A stretch of DNA of 64,000 nucleotides from Acanthochromis polyacanthus (lineage: Eukaryota > Chordata > Actinopteri > Pomacentridae), in contig NC_067121.1 in the NCBI RefSeq assembly GCF_021347895.1, positions 29,437,974 to 29,501,973 of the forward strand, written 5' to 3'. The notes beneath the pieces were generated by a model, which saw only the letters and a list, made by a program, of their open reading frames with translations, searched no databases and was not told the origin of the DNA. The position numbers and the translations under genes were made by a program. Positions 1-13,631 of this stretch are shown here, in pieces; positions within the stretch are counted from its first letter, which is position 1, and each line of letters starts with the position of its first letter.

Positions 1-3000
1 ATTTGAAAAATTTAGTAATGCTGCCGTTTCTGTGTGAAGGTAGTCTCTTCTCTACAATTATAATTTAAAAATCCTTGAATTCAGACACTATATGTTGTTT
101 GTGTGTTAGTGCAGTCATGGACGTATAGACTTAAACTAAACGTTGTCATAATTTATGTTGCTATCAGAAGCTACATTAGTGGAAAAGTACCAATAACAAC
201 TCACAGTAAAACAAGAGGAGCAAGCAGAACAAATGCACAACATACCCACAAAGTTTCTCCTCTGACTTTATGTGGAGCAGCTTGAATAAAGATCATTCCT
301 CCTCCAGTATGTACTTATGATTATGCCAGTGCTGGTGGTCTTATTCAGCTCTGAAGGCTTAAGGCTCGCTGGAGTTTTTCCCCTCATAGTTATAAAAGTG
401 GGCAGGAGCAGAGCTGAGACGACAAAAATACAACCAGAAACTAACAGTACTGTGCTGGGTTTTTAAAAATACATAAATAAAAGGTTAAAAATGAGCTAAA
501 ACATCTGAATATCACTTTAAAAATATACTGACAAACCACAGATGCTGTTATTTTACAGTAATAATGACAAATTTTTAACATATAGCACTGAGTTTGCATA
601 GCACTTTAAAGACGGGGCAGAAAAACCTAACATGGTCAAAGATTTTCAAAAATGAATCATTACGGCAACACCAGAAAAAAAATGATAAAAGAAACAAAAA
701 ATATCATATCCAAGTAAGGTGGGGAAAAAAAAGAAAATGCAGGATAAAAGCATAAGCACAGGACTGAAAATAATAACAGTAATGGTAAATAAATAAGATA
801 AATATGTAAATTTGGAGGGGTAAAGGAGGATAAAAGAAAATTAATAAAATATATTTAATTTTTAAAAAATCAATTAGGCCGTATCTTTTGTTACAGTATA
901 TATTTTAGTTTAAATTAATTAGAAGAATAAATAATAAAACTGAAGGAATTCCCCAGATTTGTCTTGTAGAATTTCTGTACAGTGAAGATACTCGTAAGCA
1001 GATTATCAGTCTGTCTAAACTTCCACCTACTTCACAGTAAGATTACAGAATGAAAGGCTTCTGATCTGAAGTAAAGCAACAGTGACATGCATTGAAGTGC
1101 ACTTATTTTTTTTATTGCTGCAGTGACTTCGAGTTGAAGATTGATGCCTGGGCTATAAATATGAAACTACTCCCAGCAAACGGCTCGGCTCAGACAGGAA
1201 ACAGAGGCAGCTGGCTTTGCTTTGTGGAATGATACAGTAAATTTAAAATGATACTTGTTTGGCACATAAGCAGCGGCAAAACTCCTTGTTTTTGCACTTT
1301 GGCACGGAGTAAGCAATCATGACATGAGGTGGTGTTTTACCGATGCTGATGGGCAGTAAACGAGCAGACAGTCAACTGCTCCTTTAATGGTGCCTTAATT
1401 GCTTTTAATTATGGCTTTTAATTTGATAGAACTGCAGATGAGAGTGCAGAAGCATTACTGCCTGATTGTTTGATGCAGAGTAGAAGGCAGCCCACCCACT
1501 GCAGGACAAAGATGATATAGAGTAGTGATGTGTGCAGTATATCTCGCTATACGTCTGCATTTTTTATACTACTGTACTGAACAGATCACTCATTTATGTT
1601 CAAACAATCTTGCAGTGCGTCGGCATCAACTACACCAGCCCAGCTCTTTCTGATTTCTATGCAAATTAATGCAGTGATGTAAACAAATCAAAATGTAACT
1701 ACACAGGGTCAAATAAATCAAACTGTGTAGGCTTATGTGAATTTAGTTTCAATCAGTGTTATCTCCGTTTTGCCACTCCGCTCATTCAAATCTCCAGCTA
1801 GAGCGTTAGTCAGCGTCTATAAAAAGGACTGACTTGACGTAATGGGAACATTGTCAAAACATCCTCAGTCTTTGACTCGTTTCTTAAAGTCCCTTTGAGT
1901 CATTTTTTTGAAGTTTAGTTTGAGGAAATTCCGCGCACATTGTTGGAGAGTTGCAGCAAATGTATATTAATGCGTTTGGTTGGTTAGTGTTACACAGTGA
2001 GTCATTCTATACCATCCCAGTCAGCAGTGAGGTTTCCTGCCCATCTGTTTACATTTGGATCACAGATTGTGGCTTTAAGAAATGGGGAAAGCCCGAGAAG
2101 GAAGCTCTTAAGCTGTGCTACGACAAATATATGCTGAGTAATTCCGTATTCAATTATTCATCCTCATATGCACAGCTGCATGCGTGCCCATTGCAGGCAG
2201 CCCCCAAACATCAGTGGATTGTATTCCAGAAACCACGCATAAATATGTATATGCAGGATCTCTGACTCACTGCTTTTCTCCCTTCCTTGTCATTCTCGCA
2301 CATAACTAAAAAAAATTTAAGCCCTGAAATCCTCCTCTTACAGCTGCGGCTTTGGAAACACAATCCATCGCAGTTTATGATGAAGAGGCAACTGCTGTAA
2401 AATCCAGTTGGAGGTTTGCAGAGATGGATGGAGATGAATAGCTCTCCATCATCCCCCCCCACTTCCATCGCTCTCCCTCTCCGCCATACAAATGCGCAAA
2501 TATTGACAAACACCAGCACATGGACACACTTCCTCTCGGAGTTAAATCCACCCACAATTCTACAGCAAACCCCGCGCACAACCGAATCTTACAGCAGCCT
2601 GGGTTTGGTCTCAGTGGGCAGCGCTGCACTGCTGAGTGTGCAGCCTCTCATGCCTTGGTGGGGGAGGCCTCCTCCGTCGAGGTATTATCCACTCCCATCT
2701 AGTATTCATCAGCCGCTGGGAGATTCGTGACGACAGGTCAATTTGATCGGCTAACAAAGCACCGAGGTGGTCGGTGTTGTGTGTGCAGGGCAGGTATGCG
2801 AGTCCACGTTAAGAAGCCGTAAACAGCTCACACATGGGAAGGCATGTGATGGAGGCTGAGGGGGGGGGGGGGCACCTCTATTATGAATAGATTATTCAAT
2901 GTAATCAATGCATTAATTAATACACACACGAAGCAGGTTTTTAAAAATAATTTGAATATGATCCACAATTAAAGCACACAGTTATTTTATTGTAAATTTG

Positions 3001-3589
3001 AATAGTTTTACTGCAAATCTCCTTTAATTGAACCATTTGAATGTGAGTACTTTGCGCTCTCATGTCAGACCATGCGTGTGTCTGTGCTTGACATGTGGTG
3101 ATGGGTCATGTAACGGTGTACACGTGTACGCTGTGTGTCTCAGGAGTAAATGGATTGTGTGCTTCATGTGTGCTCGGATATGATACGCACACGTCTGTTA
3201 ACACAAAAGACACTTGCTTCAGCTGATTTTCTAAATGGTATTAAACCGGTACTGGCTCAGATGGACCCGCCAAGGTGACGCGCTGACTGAGTTTTCCTCT
3301 TTTTATGAGACGTAATAAGAGAAAGGATGAGGTGTGAATGTTGGAGAGATGGTGCTAAAACATGGTCAGCCACCAAACTTAAAGATCCTCCAGGAAAGCT
3401 ACAAATACATTCATCACTGTAAAAAAACAACAAATTTGAAAATGAAAGAAAAAATACAGTAACAACTGGTGGAATACTGGAATGTTCAAAAAGTGTAAAA
3501 AGCAGACAAAATAACAGCAGACATCTCTTAAATAATGTCTTTGTAGAAGTTTCAAATGCAGGTAAATAGTGTAATTTTAATACAATTTA
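1..3589. other. Upstream non-coding DNA
   Basis: No open reading frame here has recognisable protein similarity, and the short frames are uninterrupted by chance only. The stretch is AT-rich up to about 1000 and more mixed afterwards. A TATAAAAG word sits at 391-398 and a run of 13 G at 2860-2872. I see no exon with convincing splice sites or coding bias. Confidence 0.6.
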
Positions 3590-4440
3590 TTGCTGTAAAA
3601 ATACTAATTTTGGGGATATAGGCAGTGTGTACAGTTGTGGCCTGTTTCATTTTTCAGTCAACAAGTAATACTTCTTTTCTGCGATTTTACTAGATATTTT
3701 CTGCAATTTAACAAGAATAGGAAAACAGTTAAAATATAACTGTAGGTGCTTCATCAAAGAGCAACTGGAATTTTTTTCAGTTTTTTTTTTTAAAATTTCT
3801 TTAGTTCATTCAAATATCTGTGGAATAATTAGATATTTTTAGTTGGCTTAAATAGAAAAAAGTGTGTAATTGTACAGTCAAACATTGTACATTTGCCTTT
3901 TTAAAAGTACAGATTTTTGTAATGTGGATGTTTTGGTCTGTTTCTTTACGGTTACCAGCGATGTTAATACTCTTATTTAGTGATTTTACTAGATGTTATC
4001 TGTAATTTACCAAAACCGGGCATCAATTAATAGCAGCTGGACCTTTTCAGGTTCGTGAAGGGGTTTCTTTTGTCTTTACAGAGACTTCTTTTGTTAAATC
4101 AAATAACAGCAAATATCTGTAATGATATTTTTAGATGATCTGAAAGTCAAAAAATACTGCAATTCTACAGTCGCACATTAGAAAAGAAAAAAAATGCAGT
4201 TTTTAAAAGTACAGATTTTTGATGCAAATATTATTTACAATTTTGGTCTGTTTTTTTGTGTATTTTTTTGTACCATTAACGTGAAAATGATATCCATCTT
4301 TCAGTGATTTTACTATTTATAACCTGTAATTTACCAAAACTGGGAAAATCTGCGCAATGCCAGTAAACTGTGCCAAAAAGTTCATATTTAGCATAGAATT
4401 CTAGCAGTGAAAGTAGAATCCTGGCACTAATAAACTGGAA
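3590..4440. repeat. Diverged tandem repeat, about 300-bp unit, three copies
   Basis: The same ordered set of words recurs. TTTTTAAAAGTACAGATTTTT occurs near 3898 and again near 4199. GATTTTAC followed by a TGTAATTTACCAAAAC-like block occurs near 3683, 3982 and 4305. TTTTGGTCTGTTT appears near 3932 and 4243. Spacing is about 300-320 bp. The copies differ by many substitutions and small indels, so the array is old. There is no coding potential, and I do not recognise the family. Confidence 0.7.
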
Positions 4441-7400
4441 GATGGCCTAATATTAGTCAGCAGATGACTGCACAGATTCACTCATACAATGCTGTTTCTA
4501 GTCTACAGTATGTGTCTCTACATACAGTTTAAGTGTAAAAGGTACAACAGTGGACAGAAGACTCTCCCTGATTCCTACGGTGTTTCTCAACACAACGGAT
4601 TCACCTCCTCCTGTCCTCTTTCCCTATCTTTCTTTTTGGCATCCATCACTGTCCGCGGCAATGGACTGCGAAACAAATTTCTATCACTATACATTACAGG
4701 TCAAGAAAGGGAGCTGGGAATGTGTTATATATGCCGGGTTCGATTTTTATGTAGGCTCTACAGGCTCGTCCATCATTGCTCCGCTAGACACCCTCGTGCA
4801 CCAGGCCCCTGACGAGATGTTGTCTTGGCACCGTTATCAATCACCCTCCGCTTGCCCGAGCCTCGTGCATGCAGGAGGGGGCATGTGTTGTAGCTGCAGG
4901 ACTCCCTCCCTCCTCCCAAACACGCACTCACTCCCTCCCTCCCCCTCATTTGAATAGTGTGTTTAGAGCGTTTGTTGTGTATCCGAGGCCTTCGTCCCTG
5001 CATGACCTCTGTGTGTTTTTTCCTTTCAGTCTCCAGGCTTCAGAGCCGCCAATGACAGGAGATGACTGGATAGCAGCGGTGGGGAGGGAAGGTTGGTTTA
5101 AACCCACCTGATTCTACTCAGTGAGACTTGGGTCAGAGCTGTTATGAAGAAAAACATGAGGATTAGTGGTTAAAATGCATGTAAACTGTGAGAAAGGAGC
5201 GTCGTTATGAAGAGATGAGATCACAGATTGAGGTGGAGGTGGCTGGAAGCAGTGCAGCGCTCTGATTTGTGGCTCCATCGCTGGGTGTAATTCCAATCCA
5301 CCAAGACCACGAAGGCATAACCTTCATTGCTCCGATGACTTAATATGTCCATTATACTCTCTCAGCATCTTTATAAATGACATACAGGGTTAAACCGACA
5401 CCGGATACTAAAACGTGTGCCGCTGCTGCTCGACTAATCCTTTTTCTCCCAAAGTCAGGCGGATTATGATGTGAGAAGTACTCCTTCGCCCTTCACACTC
5501 CGCGGTGAAAGTCACCAACCTATCAGGGAGAACGAGGGGAAGGGGATGCTGGCTGGGTGGGTGGGAGAGAAGGTGGAAGGAGGGAGGGTGGGGGAGAGGG
5601 GATGGGGAGGGGGCTTAATTAGGCCAGATCACCGTCGCTCTCCACCACCGCCATCCCCAGCCCCTGCACTATTCCCACAGATCCCATCCACTTAATGTTC
5701 TGTGAAATCATATTCGGCTCCCCAGAGAAGGGAGAGAAATCAGAACAATAAGGTGACACATTTTAAAGAGAGGCAGCACCGCGGGGAAATGGACTGTTAG
5801 TGACACATGGAAGATGTTGTGGGCTGATGGATAGCGAACACATCTGTCCGGCCCATTAGCAGCAAACGGCATCAGAGCCGGGATGTGGCAGAGTCTGGAC
5901 GGAGATCTGCACTTCCTAAAAACAAGGAATCGCCTCTGTTTGATGTCCACTTTTATTGCTAATCATTTAGTGTACAGAAGGGATTTTCTTTTATATTGAA
6001 CATTCTAGATCAGACTCCGATACACAGAGAACAGATGGTAGTTGTAAAATTGTAAAAGGGTTTAATGTGAGGATAAAAAAAAGCATAATTTTCATCCCTT
6101 TAAACCCATTTTTGGTCATTGTTGATCATTTTGGCTGTGTTACACTTCAATTAATATGTTAGCAATACTTTGTGTACAAAAAAAAGTCCTTAGGGGCAAA
6201 AATGTTCCCATTGAAACCCATTAAAACTGCTATTTGGGATCCCCCTGCCATTACAGCATGAAATCATGTATTATGATAATATATGTGAAGGTTAAATTTC
6301 TCTCTCTTTTGCTGGGTGTCTGTATGTTTTTCTGCAAGTAATATTTAAATTGAAAGAAATACAAGGACTTACTTTACAGTTCAGTGACTAATATCTGCCC
6401 AGCTAGTTGTCCCCAGCGAGTTTGTTTCCTCCACTGTGATTTATTTGAGCTATTGAGCCATTTCATCAAAATTTGTATTTTTCTTTTGCAAGTAGGGAAA
6501 AAAATCAATGAGTAAATTGAGTTTTAATTTCAGCAAAATGTGGCCATGGCTGTCAAAAACACTCTGCATCCTTAAGGACCTTCTTGAAATAGTACAACAG
6601 AAAGAAATGTAAAATGTCGCCATGTTGATTGAAGGTTGACACAGTGCTGTTCATCGCTGATTTTTCATCAGAGTGAGCTTATGAGCAGGAGGTCAGTTTT
6701 GAGCTGCACCGGTTCAAGGTACACGGCTGAATTCTCACATGAACGGACCTTGTTGCGTATTAAACCTAAGCTGGTTTAATTCCTTAATTAGAAGCAGTGT
6801 CTGTGTCATTGTTCTGCTTTTCCCCCCCTCAGCTCCGTTTTAAATTAGCCACAGCTACCCAAATTTACACGTGCAGAGCAGTGGAGCTGTAAACTTCCAG
6901 TGCTAAGGTTGCATTATGATTATCAAAGTAGGGATGTTGTTGCTTCTGGGGTGTGGCTGAAGCTTCTTTCCGTACAATCTCTCACCCTCCTCTCCGAGAA
7001 GAAAAGAGGCAGTGAAGCAGACAGGCGGCCCTGCATGTAGCCGGCAGCGAACAGCGAAGACGTCCGGCAAAATGGAGGTAGTCAAATAGACAGAGGCGTC
7101 GAGCGTCAACATGCAGACAGACATGAGAGGGAGGGAGGCTGTTAGGGAGGAAGACGGAGGAAAAGCGGACCAGCTCAAAGATACACATGGAATACAAATA
7201 ATACACAGACTGGACAAACAGCTGGCCAGACAGACACACAGACTGACGGATAAGAAGATGTAGCAGAGACAGATCTGCTGCCTCCACGCCTGGAAGACAC
7301 TTTGTAAGGCGAAGCTAAAGCTAACTCCCTGCTGTGTTTAGTCATTTAGGGCCCTTCAGGAGCACAGAGAGAGGCTTTACTCCCCGCACAGGCAAGAGAG

Positions 7401-9999
7401 AGCGAGTGAGGGGGAGGTCCAGGATTTTCCAGGCAGCCTGATAGCATCTGGGTTCTTTCATTACGACACGAGGCAGAATTATCACCCAGAACATCTGAGT
7501 TTGCCTCCATCCATCGGCCCACTCCAATCATTCCTAATGCACTGTGTCTCCCCCGCTCGTCTCTCCCCTCCCGCTCAATCAGACATTTTATCCCTTTACT
7601 ACCTCCGCTGCTCTCTTTTGCCTTTCCCCTTTATTTCATTTGCTGCATTTCTCTCTTGTTCGTGTTCTTTCTCTGTTTAGGAGGGCAAAACGGCACCATT
7701 AAGTGTCTTGTCTGAGATCCTTTCAGCAACGTTTTCACACCTACGTTGGCCTAAATTCTCTGCGGTGAGAAACGTGATAATTCCTCAATCCTGGATGTTC
7801 CCCAGAAGTTGCAGCTAATTATTTTTGCAGAAATGTAGCTACGCAGGTATCCGTTTTCGAGCAGGAAAAGGCTGCGAGCCTACTTCGGCAGCACATGTGG
7901 AGATCGATTACCATTTAAAATTCAAAGCAATGAACCTGAAGTTTAAGCAACAATGACCTGATGATGGAACTGTAAATGACTGAGCTGTGGCCGGACGGCA
8001 CACGCAGCAAAACAAAGAGGGCGATGATGAGTTTTCGTTAAGGTGTAGATTTCCAGGGGTGATGCAGGGGTTACAGCTCAATTAATATTTAGAACATGTG
8101 CAATAGGTCCCTCCTCATAATCTGCTGATGAAAATGTATATGTTCTATTATATTTGGTCACCTGGTGCATGAAACAATAAAGACATTCCAACCATAAATG
8201 AATGCAGAAAACCTACATCCATCCTCACAGTCTAACCAAAGCAGGCAGAAAACAAGAAAACGAGGATAATCAATATTAATTAACCTATTCTACCACCAAG
8301 CATTGTTGGTAAATGCCATAAAACAATCATTTAGATAAATAGGTTGGCGCACATGACACTGAATAGGAGTTTTGCACAGGGGACTGTATTCCTAACTGCT
8401 ATGCACCACAGGTGAGTTTTTGCTGGTAAAACAAACCTTAGGGTGAGAGTCTATAATTTCCCTAACACATGCATACTGTAGGCTACGTCTCCTATGCATC
8501 ACTTTTGCCTTTTCCTGTTTCTGTCAGTAATTATACGCCTCTGATTAACTCCGACTGAATAATGCATCCAGCCAGAGGTGTCCTCTCTGACGCTGTGTTT
8601 TTTTTCTCTTAAGCCCTCTTTTCTCCCCCCTTGCGGTATACTAGCTCAGCCTGGGTCTCCCCCCACGGTGTGACCTGCAGGTGACGGGGAAACCTGCCAT
8701 CAATGTGCCCGGAAACCCTTCGACGCCAACACGGCGCAGCGCGAGCTAAAAATAGTCCACTGGTGATAAATAATAAAACCTCTCCCCATATGCCAAGCGT
8801 CCCTCTACCCCCCCAGTCTGTGCAGCTAATTGTATGACTTAATTTGCCGGGTGCACGCTGTAAAGAAATGCAAGTGCTCAGGCTATTAATGGGGGTGGCC
8901 TTTCTGAGGGGAAATAGCACTTCATTTAGCCCTGAGACCAAATTAGGATTAGAAAAATAAACCTAGAAATGGAAAAGCAATCGTGATTGGTTGTAGGTAG
9001 GCTGCAGGGGTGACTATTGTTATTGTGGGTGGGGAAGGAAGCACCATCACATGTCTGGTCTGTTTGGATTAAGTGTTAAGAAGCTCCCTCTAACATATAT
9101 AGTAGTGTAACTGTGCACCAGGTATTAATCAGTCCTCACAGTCTGGTCTGCAGCTGCTGCATGACTCCTGATACCAAAACAATGGAAAGCATCGCTCTTG
9201 TAGCAGCACGCCTGCACTGACTGCTAAATGCAGAATGGATATCAGGCTTTTTGATTTGCCTTTCTGAACTTCTCTGCTCCTTCATGTCCAGGATCCTCAG
9301 ACTAAATGCTGTTAACTGTTCCTCAATCTGCGCTTAGGAGAAATTGGAGGATTTTCAGTAGCAGCTGCAAAGTTATGGCTCAATCAGATGCACCTCCTTC
9401 ATTGACATTTTCAAGAAAGATCTCAAGGCGTGTGTGATTTCGATGGCTTTTAGTTGCTCCTAATGCTCTTAATTTTTTAATATTTCACATCCATTTTATA
9501 AGGAATTGGCTTTAGTGGTTGCTTGCCTTGCCTTTACAAATTGATTTCACACATCTCCGTCCTCTTTTGCTTTTTGGACATATTTCTGCTGCAGCCGGGC
9601 TGATGACATGTGCAACACTCAGGTCAACCTGTCCACACAAATCAACCTGATCTGATCCAACACAGCCTGACTTTAACCTGATTCAATGATTCTAGACTTA
9701 AGACACCAAAATCAGTCCTTTCCATGACAATGCTGAGCTATAGGCCTGCATTAGTGGCTAGTAATGTCCGTGGCTGTAGCATATATTCTATCCATCTAAA
9801 CACCATAGCTTGTTTATTACTGAGCACTCTGCCTGATCAGCATTCTCTTATCACCACTCTGCTATTTAATATCATTAAACATCCCTGCAGGATTTCTCTT
9901 GCAGGGTCAATTTAACACTCCTATAAAGAAAATGTGAAATAAAATCATGCTAAATCAAAGAATAGAAGCAGTACCGTCCTGCGTGCAGAGAATGACACG
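4441..9999. other. Upstream non-coding DNA
   Basis: About 5.5 kb without recognisable genes. Purine-rich and pyrimidine-rich patches (about 5520-5670 and 7540-7680) generate spurious frames. The block 8625-8965 is listed separately as a candidate regulatory element. A 15-base match to the 5' end of U6 snRNA at 7883-7897 is not followed by the rest of U6 and is not called a gene. Confidence 0.55.
8625..8965. promoter_or_regulatory. Candidate conserved non-coding element
   Basis: High-complexity sequence of even base composition between low-complexity neighbours. It contains a perfect MEF2-type site CTAAAAATAG at 8746-8755 and several homeodomain-type ATTA/TAAT cores (for example near 8828-8845 and 8884-8890). 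There is no coding frame of quality. The call rests on appearance only; conservation was not tested. Confidence 0.25.
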
Positions 10000-10963
10000 G
10001 CGCTCCCTGTTTTTTTTTTTTGTTTTTTTTTTCCCTTCTCGTGGCTGTCTGGTCACGATTCAAAGCCCTCTCAACGGGGAGCTTTGTGTTGATGCTGCTG
10101 CAGCTCAAGTCCGCATGGGAACCCCCACCATCACCTCCTCCATCACCCCTTCTCCTCCTCCTTTCCTCCATCTCTCCCTCCTCTTCATCCCCCTGCTGCT
10201 CCTCCTCCTCCTGTCGCTTCCCTTCTCTCCTCTCCCTCTCTCTCTTCTACCCACGCACGGCTCTCCACGACCGAGAGGCTAAAAATAGCACCAGGAATCC
10301 CCGCATCAATTCAGAAGGAGGAGGAGGAGGAGGAAGAGAGAGGGAGAGGAAGAGAGAAAGGGGGAGAGATGGGGGGAACGTCGGCTCACACAAGGTCATA
10401 AAACCCCCTCTTCTTCCTCTTTCTCAACTGGTGCTTTTCTTGACTTGTCACAGCTCCCATCAACGTTTTTCCCCCTTTTCCCCCATCGTGTCAGATTTTA
10501 TTTTATCGCCCTGAATTGATAAAAGTCCAAATTGTATCGATCCCTTCTCTGCAAATCATATTAAACGCCCCTCCTATAATTAATTCCACGACTCACAAGG
10601 TGGGAATGAGATTTTCGCTGCGGACTCGAAGCAGCAACAAAAAAATATAGTAAAATCACTTTCCACAGCAGAAAGCGTGTTTTTTTTCTTTCTTTTTTTA
10701 AAGATTGTTGCAGGAGGAAAAAAAAAACAACACAGGAGGAAAGAAGAGGGAGCAGCCAATAGCTGTAACAATAAGCTGAGCATGTGCTCGCAAAAAAAAA
10801 GAGAAAAAATTCAGAGCGTGTTTCCTCTTTTATTCCAGAATCGACAGGAGCCCTGCAAAGACTGGGAGAGCCCCTATTCTTAGCAGGAGATTGATTCTTG
10901 CTGTCATTTGTAATCATCGCTGATGTGTCTTCCGCAAGCAGAGAGCCTCCACCAGATAAAAAG
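10000..10963 (+). promoter_or_regulatory. Candidate upstream promoter and non-coding first exon
   Basis: A pyrimidine-only style tract (about 10120-10255) is followed by a purine tract (about 10311-10375). Between them lies a perfect MEF2-type site CTAAAAATAG at 10279-10288. The segment ends in an excellent splice donor, AAG|GTATGT, with exon end 10963. If transcribed, the exon would carry one small ATG at 10923, which leaves it in phase 2. It therefore could not join in frame to the phase-0 exon at 47672 and would act as 5' UTR. Splicing to that exon would leave ATG 47756 as the first main-frame start. No cDNA evidence is available, so this is inference. Confidence 0.3.
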
Positions 10964-13318
10964 GTATGTCCCTCCTTTTTCTCTCCTTTCCTTCATTCTC
11001 TTTTCTATCAGTTCAAGAAATAACAGAGGGCTTTAGAAAGATTGCACGTGCAGGGTTTCCACTTTATTTGCATTTTGACACGTCACAGCACTGACTTTTT
11101 TTTTTTTTTGCAGATGTGAATTTTCTTAGCATTATAGTCTAATCTTGCCAGACTGTCAGTGTGCACAATATCCATGAGAGGAGGTGATCAGTTTAAAGAT
11201 GTGTTTCCTTATGAAAGGCTTCCTAAAGGAGCTTTCATAAGATGCGTCTGAAGTGTCCAGTCCACCTCTTCCTGCTGCTGCTGGTGGTGAATACTGGGGG
11301 TCAACTGGTCACCTCCTTTGTGTTCGTTGCTGCTCTGATGATGAGACGGCGACCAAAGTCTTTGAACCTTTGCATTAGTGATGAGCTTGCTCCCCTCTCT
11401 ACCTCTCATCACCATATTTTACAACCGGACAAACTGAGGCTCTCTTGTCAGAGGCTGGCCCCATCCGCCCACACAGCGGTGCAGGGCTGCGCACGTGCAA
11501 ACACACACCTACAAGCACAACGCCGTACGCCTATATGCACACGTAATGTACCTCTCTCACCCAGCAGGCTGCATTATAAATGGACCTTGCCCTGTTTCTT
11601 TTTTTTCCCCCTCCTTGCTTTCTCTTTGTTCTCTCCACTTCCCCTCATCATCAGCTGCTCCATTTAATGCGGTGACAATATTGCGCTGTGTGAAAAGAGC
11701 TTGATGGTCCAGTGCTCCTTGCAAGGCCGTGCCGGAGGAAAACAAGGCAGGTGTTTGTTGTTGTGAAGCGAGCAGACGTCCTGTAGGAGCAGCATCACAC
11801 AGAAAGCCTCTCTGTCACTGCTGCATTAACGCTGCCACACCTTGATCAGAGGTAGGGAAGAGTGTGACGTATAGAGCTTTAATGAGATGACTCCTCAGGT
11901 GGAGACTTAAAAGGCAGCCATTGTTATATTTAGATGAAGATCTTAGTTTTTTTTCATCTGTGCTGGCTGACAGTGATATACTGTGTTTCCTTCTGTTGTC
12001 ATTCATAATGTTATAATTAAAAACCAGAGCAAATCTAATATTGCATTAAATTAATAGCCCTTGTGTGAGGAGGAAACAACCATTACAAGGTGGCTGCTTC
12101 CTTGTGTGTTGGGGGTGTTGTGTGTGGACCAAGGTGACTAATTGCCCTCCTCTTCATCCTCTGAGATGGATGACAATACTCACCCCTCTGCCGCTCACGG
12201 CCATGTGTTAGCATTACTCAGGATGCTCCTTCAGTATCCCCTTATTCAATTCCTTAAATGGGATCTCATCTCACCTCATCTCATCTCGGATGTTACCTGG
12301 CATGCCCGTGCGTTACAGCTGCTGCCTGCATGGGCCGCTTTATCACTCCTCGCTCCTTGGCTTCGTTTGTGGCAGTAATAGAAAACACTTCATCACAGTT
12401 GTCTGCCTTGCAGGACTGTCCACCCATTTATGGGACGGTGGGATGCAAACATGTCAGCGGATATTTAACAATGACTCCACCTGCCTCCTTTCTGACTGAT
12501 GGCGAAGCTGCTTAGTCATTTGAGTACCGGAGCAAATCTAACTAATGATCTTAGCTGTCAGAGATAAATTCCACCATTGGGCACAGGGCCCTGCCTCGGC
12601 CACTGGCAGCCTGTATCTCCCAGACGCGCTGTCTTAAGCCTGCCCCTTGGTATCATCTCGCACCGGCTGCACAGAGTGCACGATGACGTCGCAGCCCGAG
12701 TTGAGTCACGACTCATCTCTTATCTCCAGGATCGCAGGTAGTTCATCATGTGTGGAGCGTATCAGCGTTTGCACAGGCCGGCCGCCTCGCTCCAGCTGCA
12801 CCAGTCCATCTGAATATGTGTCAAATCATTCACTGGTCATAGCGCTGGAGCGAGGGCTGCTGTTGTTCCTGCTGCAACAAACTCTCAGTCCTTGAGGCTT
12901 CACTCCAGCAGGTCATTGATGGGGAAGATGACAGCCGTAGCGGTGACGTGCTGCGAATTGACAGACTAATTCAAGATGGCTGCCTTAACCTCAGCCATCA
13001 CACATAATGGATAGTGTGCTGAGGTACATCTTTGCTTTGTCACAGCGCTGCTTATTTCTTTCCTGTGTTTCTTTTTGTTTTTATCTATTCCGTCTTCAGA
13101 ATAGCTGCTGGTTATATTGGCAACTATTGACTTGTATTTGTATTGTAGAAGACAGAGGAGGAAAAGGTCAAACTCTCTCTAAACTAAATTTCCAAAAGTC
13201 CTGAAGTTCCAACTTAAAAGTTTTAACTCTAAAATGCACACTGTAGATCATTAGTGATCCCAGACTATATAACTGTTTTGTCAGTTAAGCACTCATCTAA
13301 CTGGTATTTTTCAAACAA
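10964..13318. other. Non-coding DNA
   Basis: No supported exon. T-rich runs around 11098-11111 and mixed-composition DNA; the open frames at 11242-11667 and 12142-12515 are short and have no recognisable domain or splice context. Confidence 0.5.
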
Positions 13319-13631
13319 TACACTACTGTTCAACAGTGTGGGGTCATTTAGAAATGTCACATTAGAAATGTTTCAATAAAGATGACTTCAAATTAATGAA
13401 AAATCCAGTCTAGACATTGTTAATGTGGTAAATGACTACTCTAGCTGAGGAACATTTCCAGCAACATCACTACTGTGTTCTAATGCTACATTGTGTTAGC
13501 TAATGCTGTTGAAAGGCTAATTCATAATTGGAAAACACTTGTGTAATTATGTTAGCACATGAATTAAAGTGTGAGTTTCCATGAAAACATGAAATTGTCT
13601 GGGTGACCCCAAACTTTTCCATGGTAGTGTA
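13319..13631. mobile_element. Tc1/mariner-type MITE
   Basis: The left end reads TACACTACTGTTCAACAGTG and the right end is the imperfect inverse, ending CCATGGTAGTGTA. Both ends carry the GGGGTCA / TGACCCC motif typical of a very common teleost non-autonomous Tc1-like family, and they abut TA, the target of this superfamily. The interior, with its TTAGCTAATGCTG-type segment, also fits that family. There is no transposase frame. Orientation cannot be assigned. Confidence 0.8.

Noticed and set aside
391..398. TATAAAAG, a perfect TATA-box word
   Set aside because: No gene, exon or further promoter signal lies downstream. The AT-rich context makes chance likely.
5774..5784. CAGCACCGCGG, like the left half of an RE1/NRSF site
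   Set aside because: The right half-site is absent at the canonical spacing.
7883..7897. ACTTCGGCAGCACAT, identical to part of the 5' stem of U6 snRNA
   Set aside because: The rest of U6 does not follow and there is no upstream promoter or T-run terminator at the right distance. At most it is a tiny pseudogene fragment.
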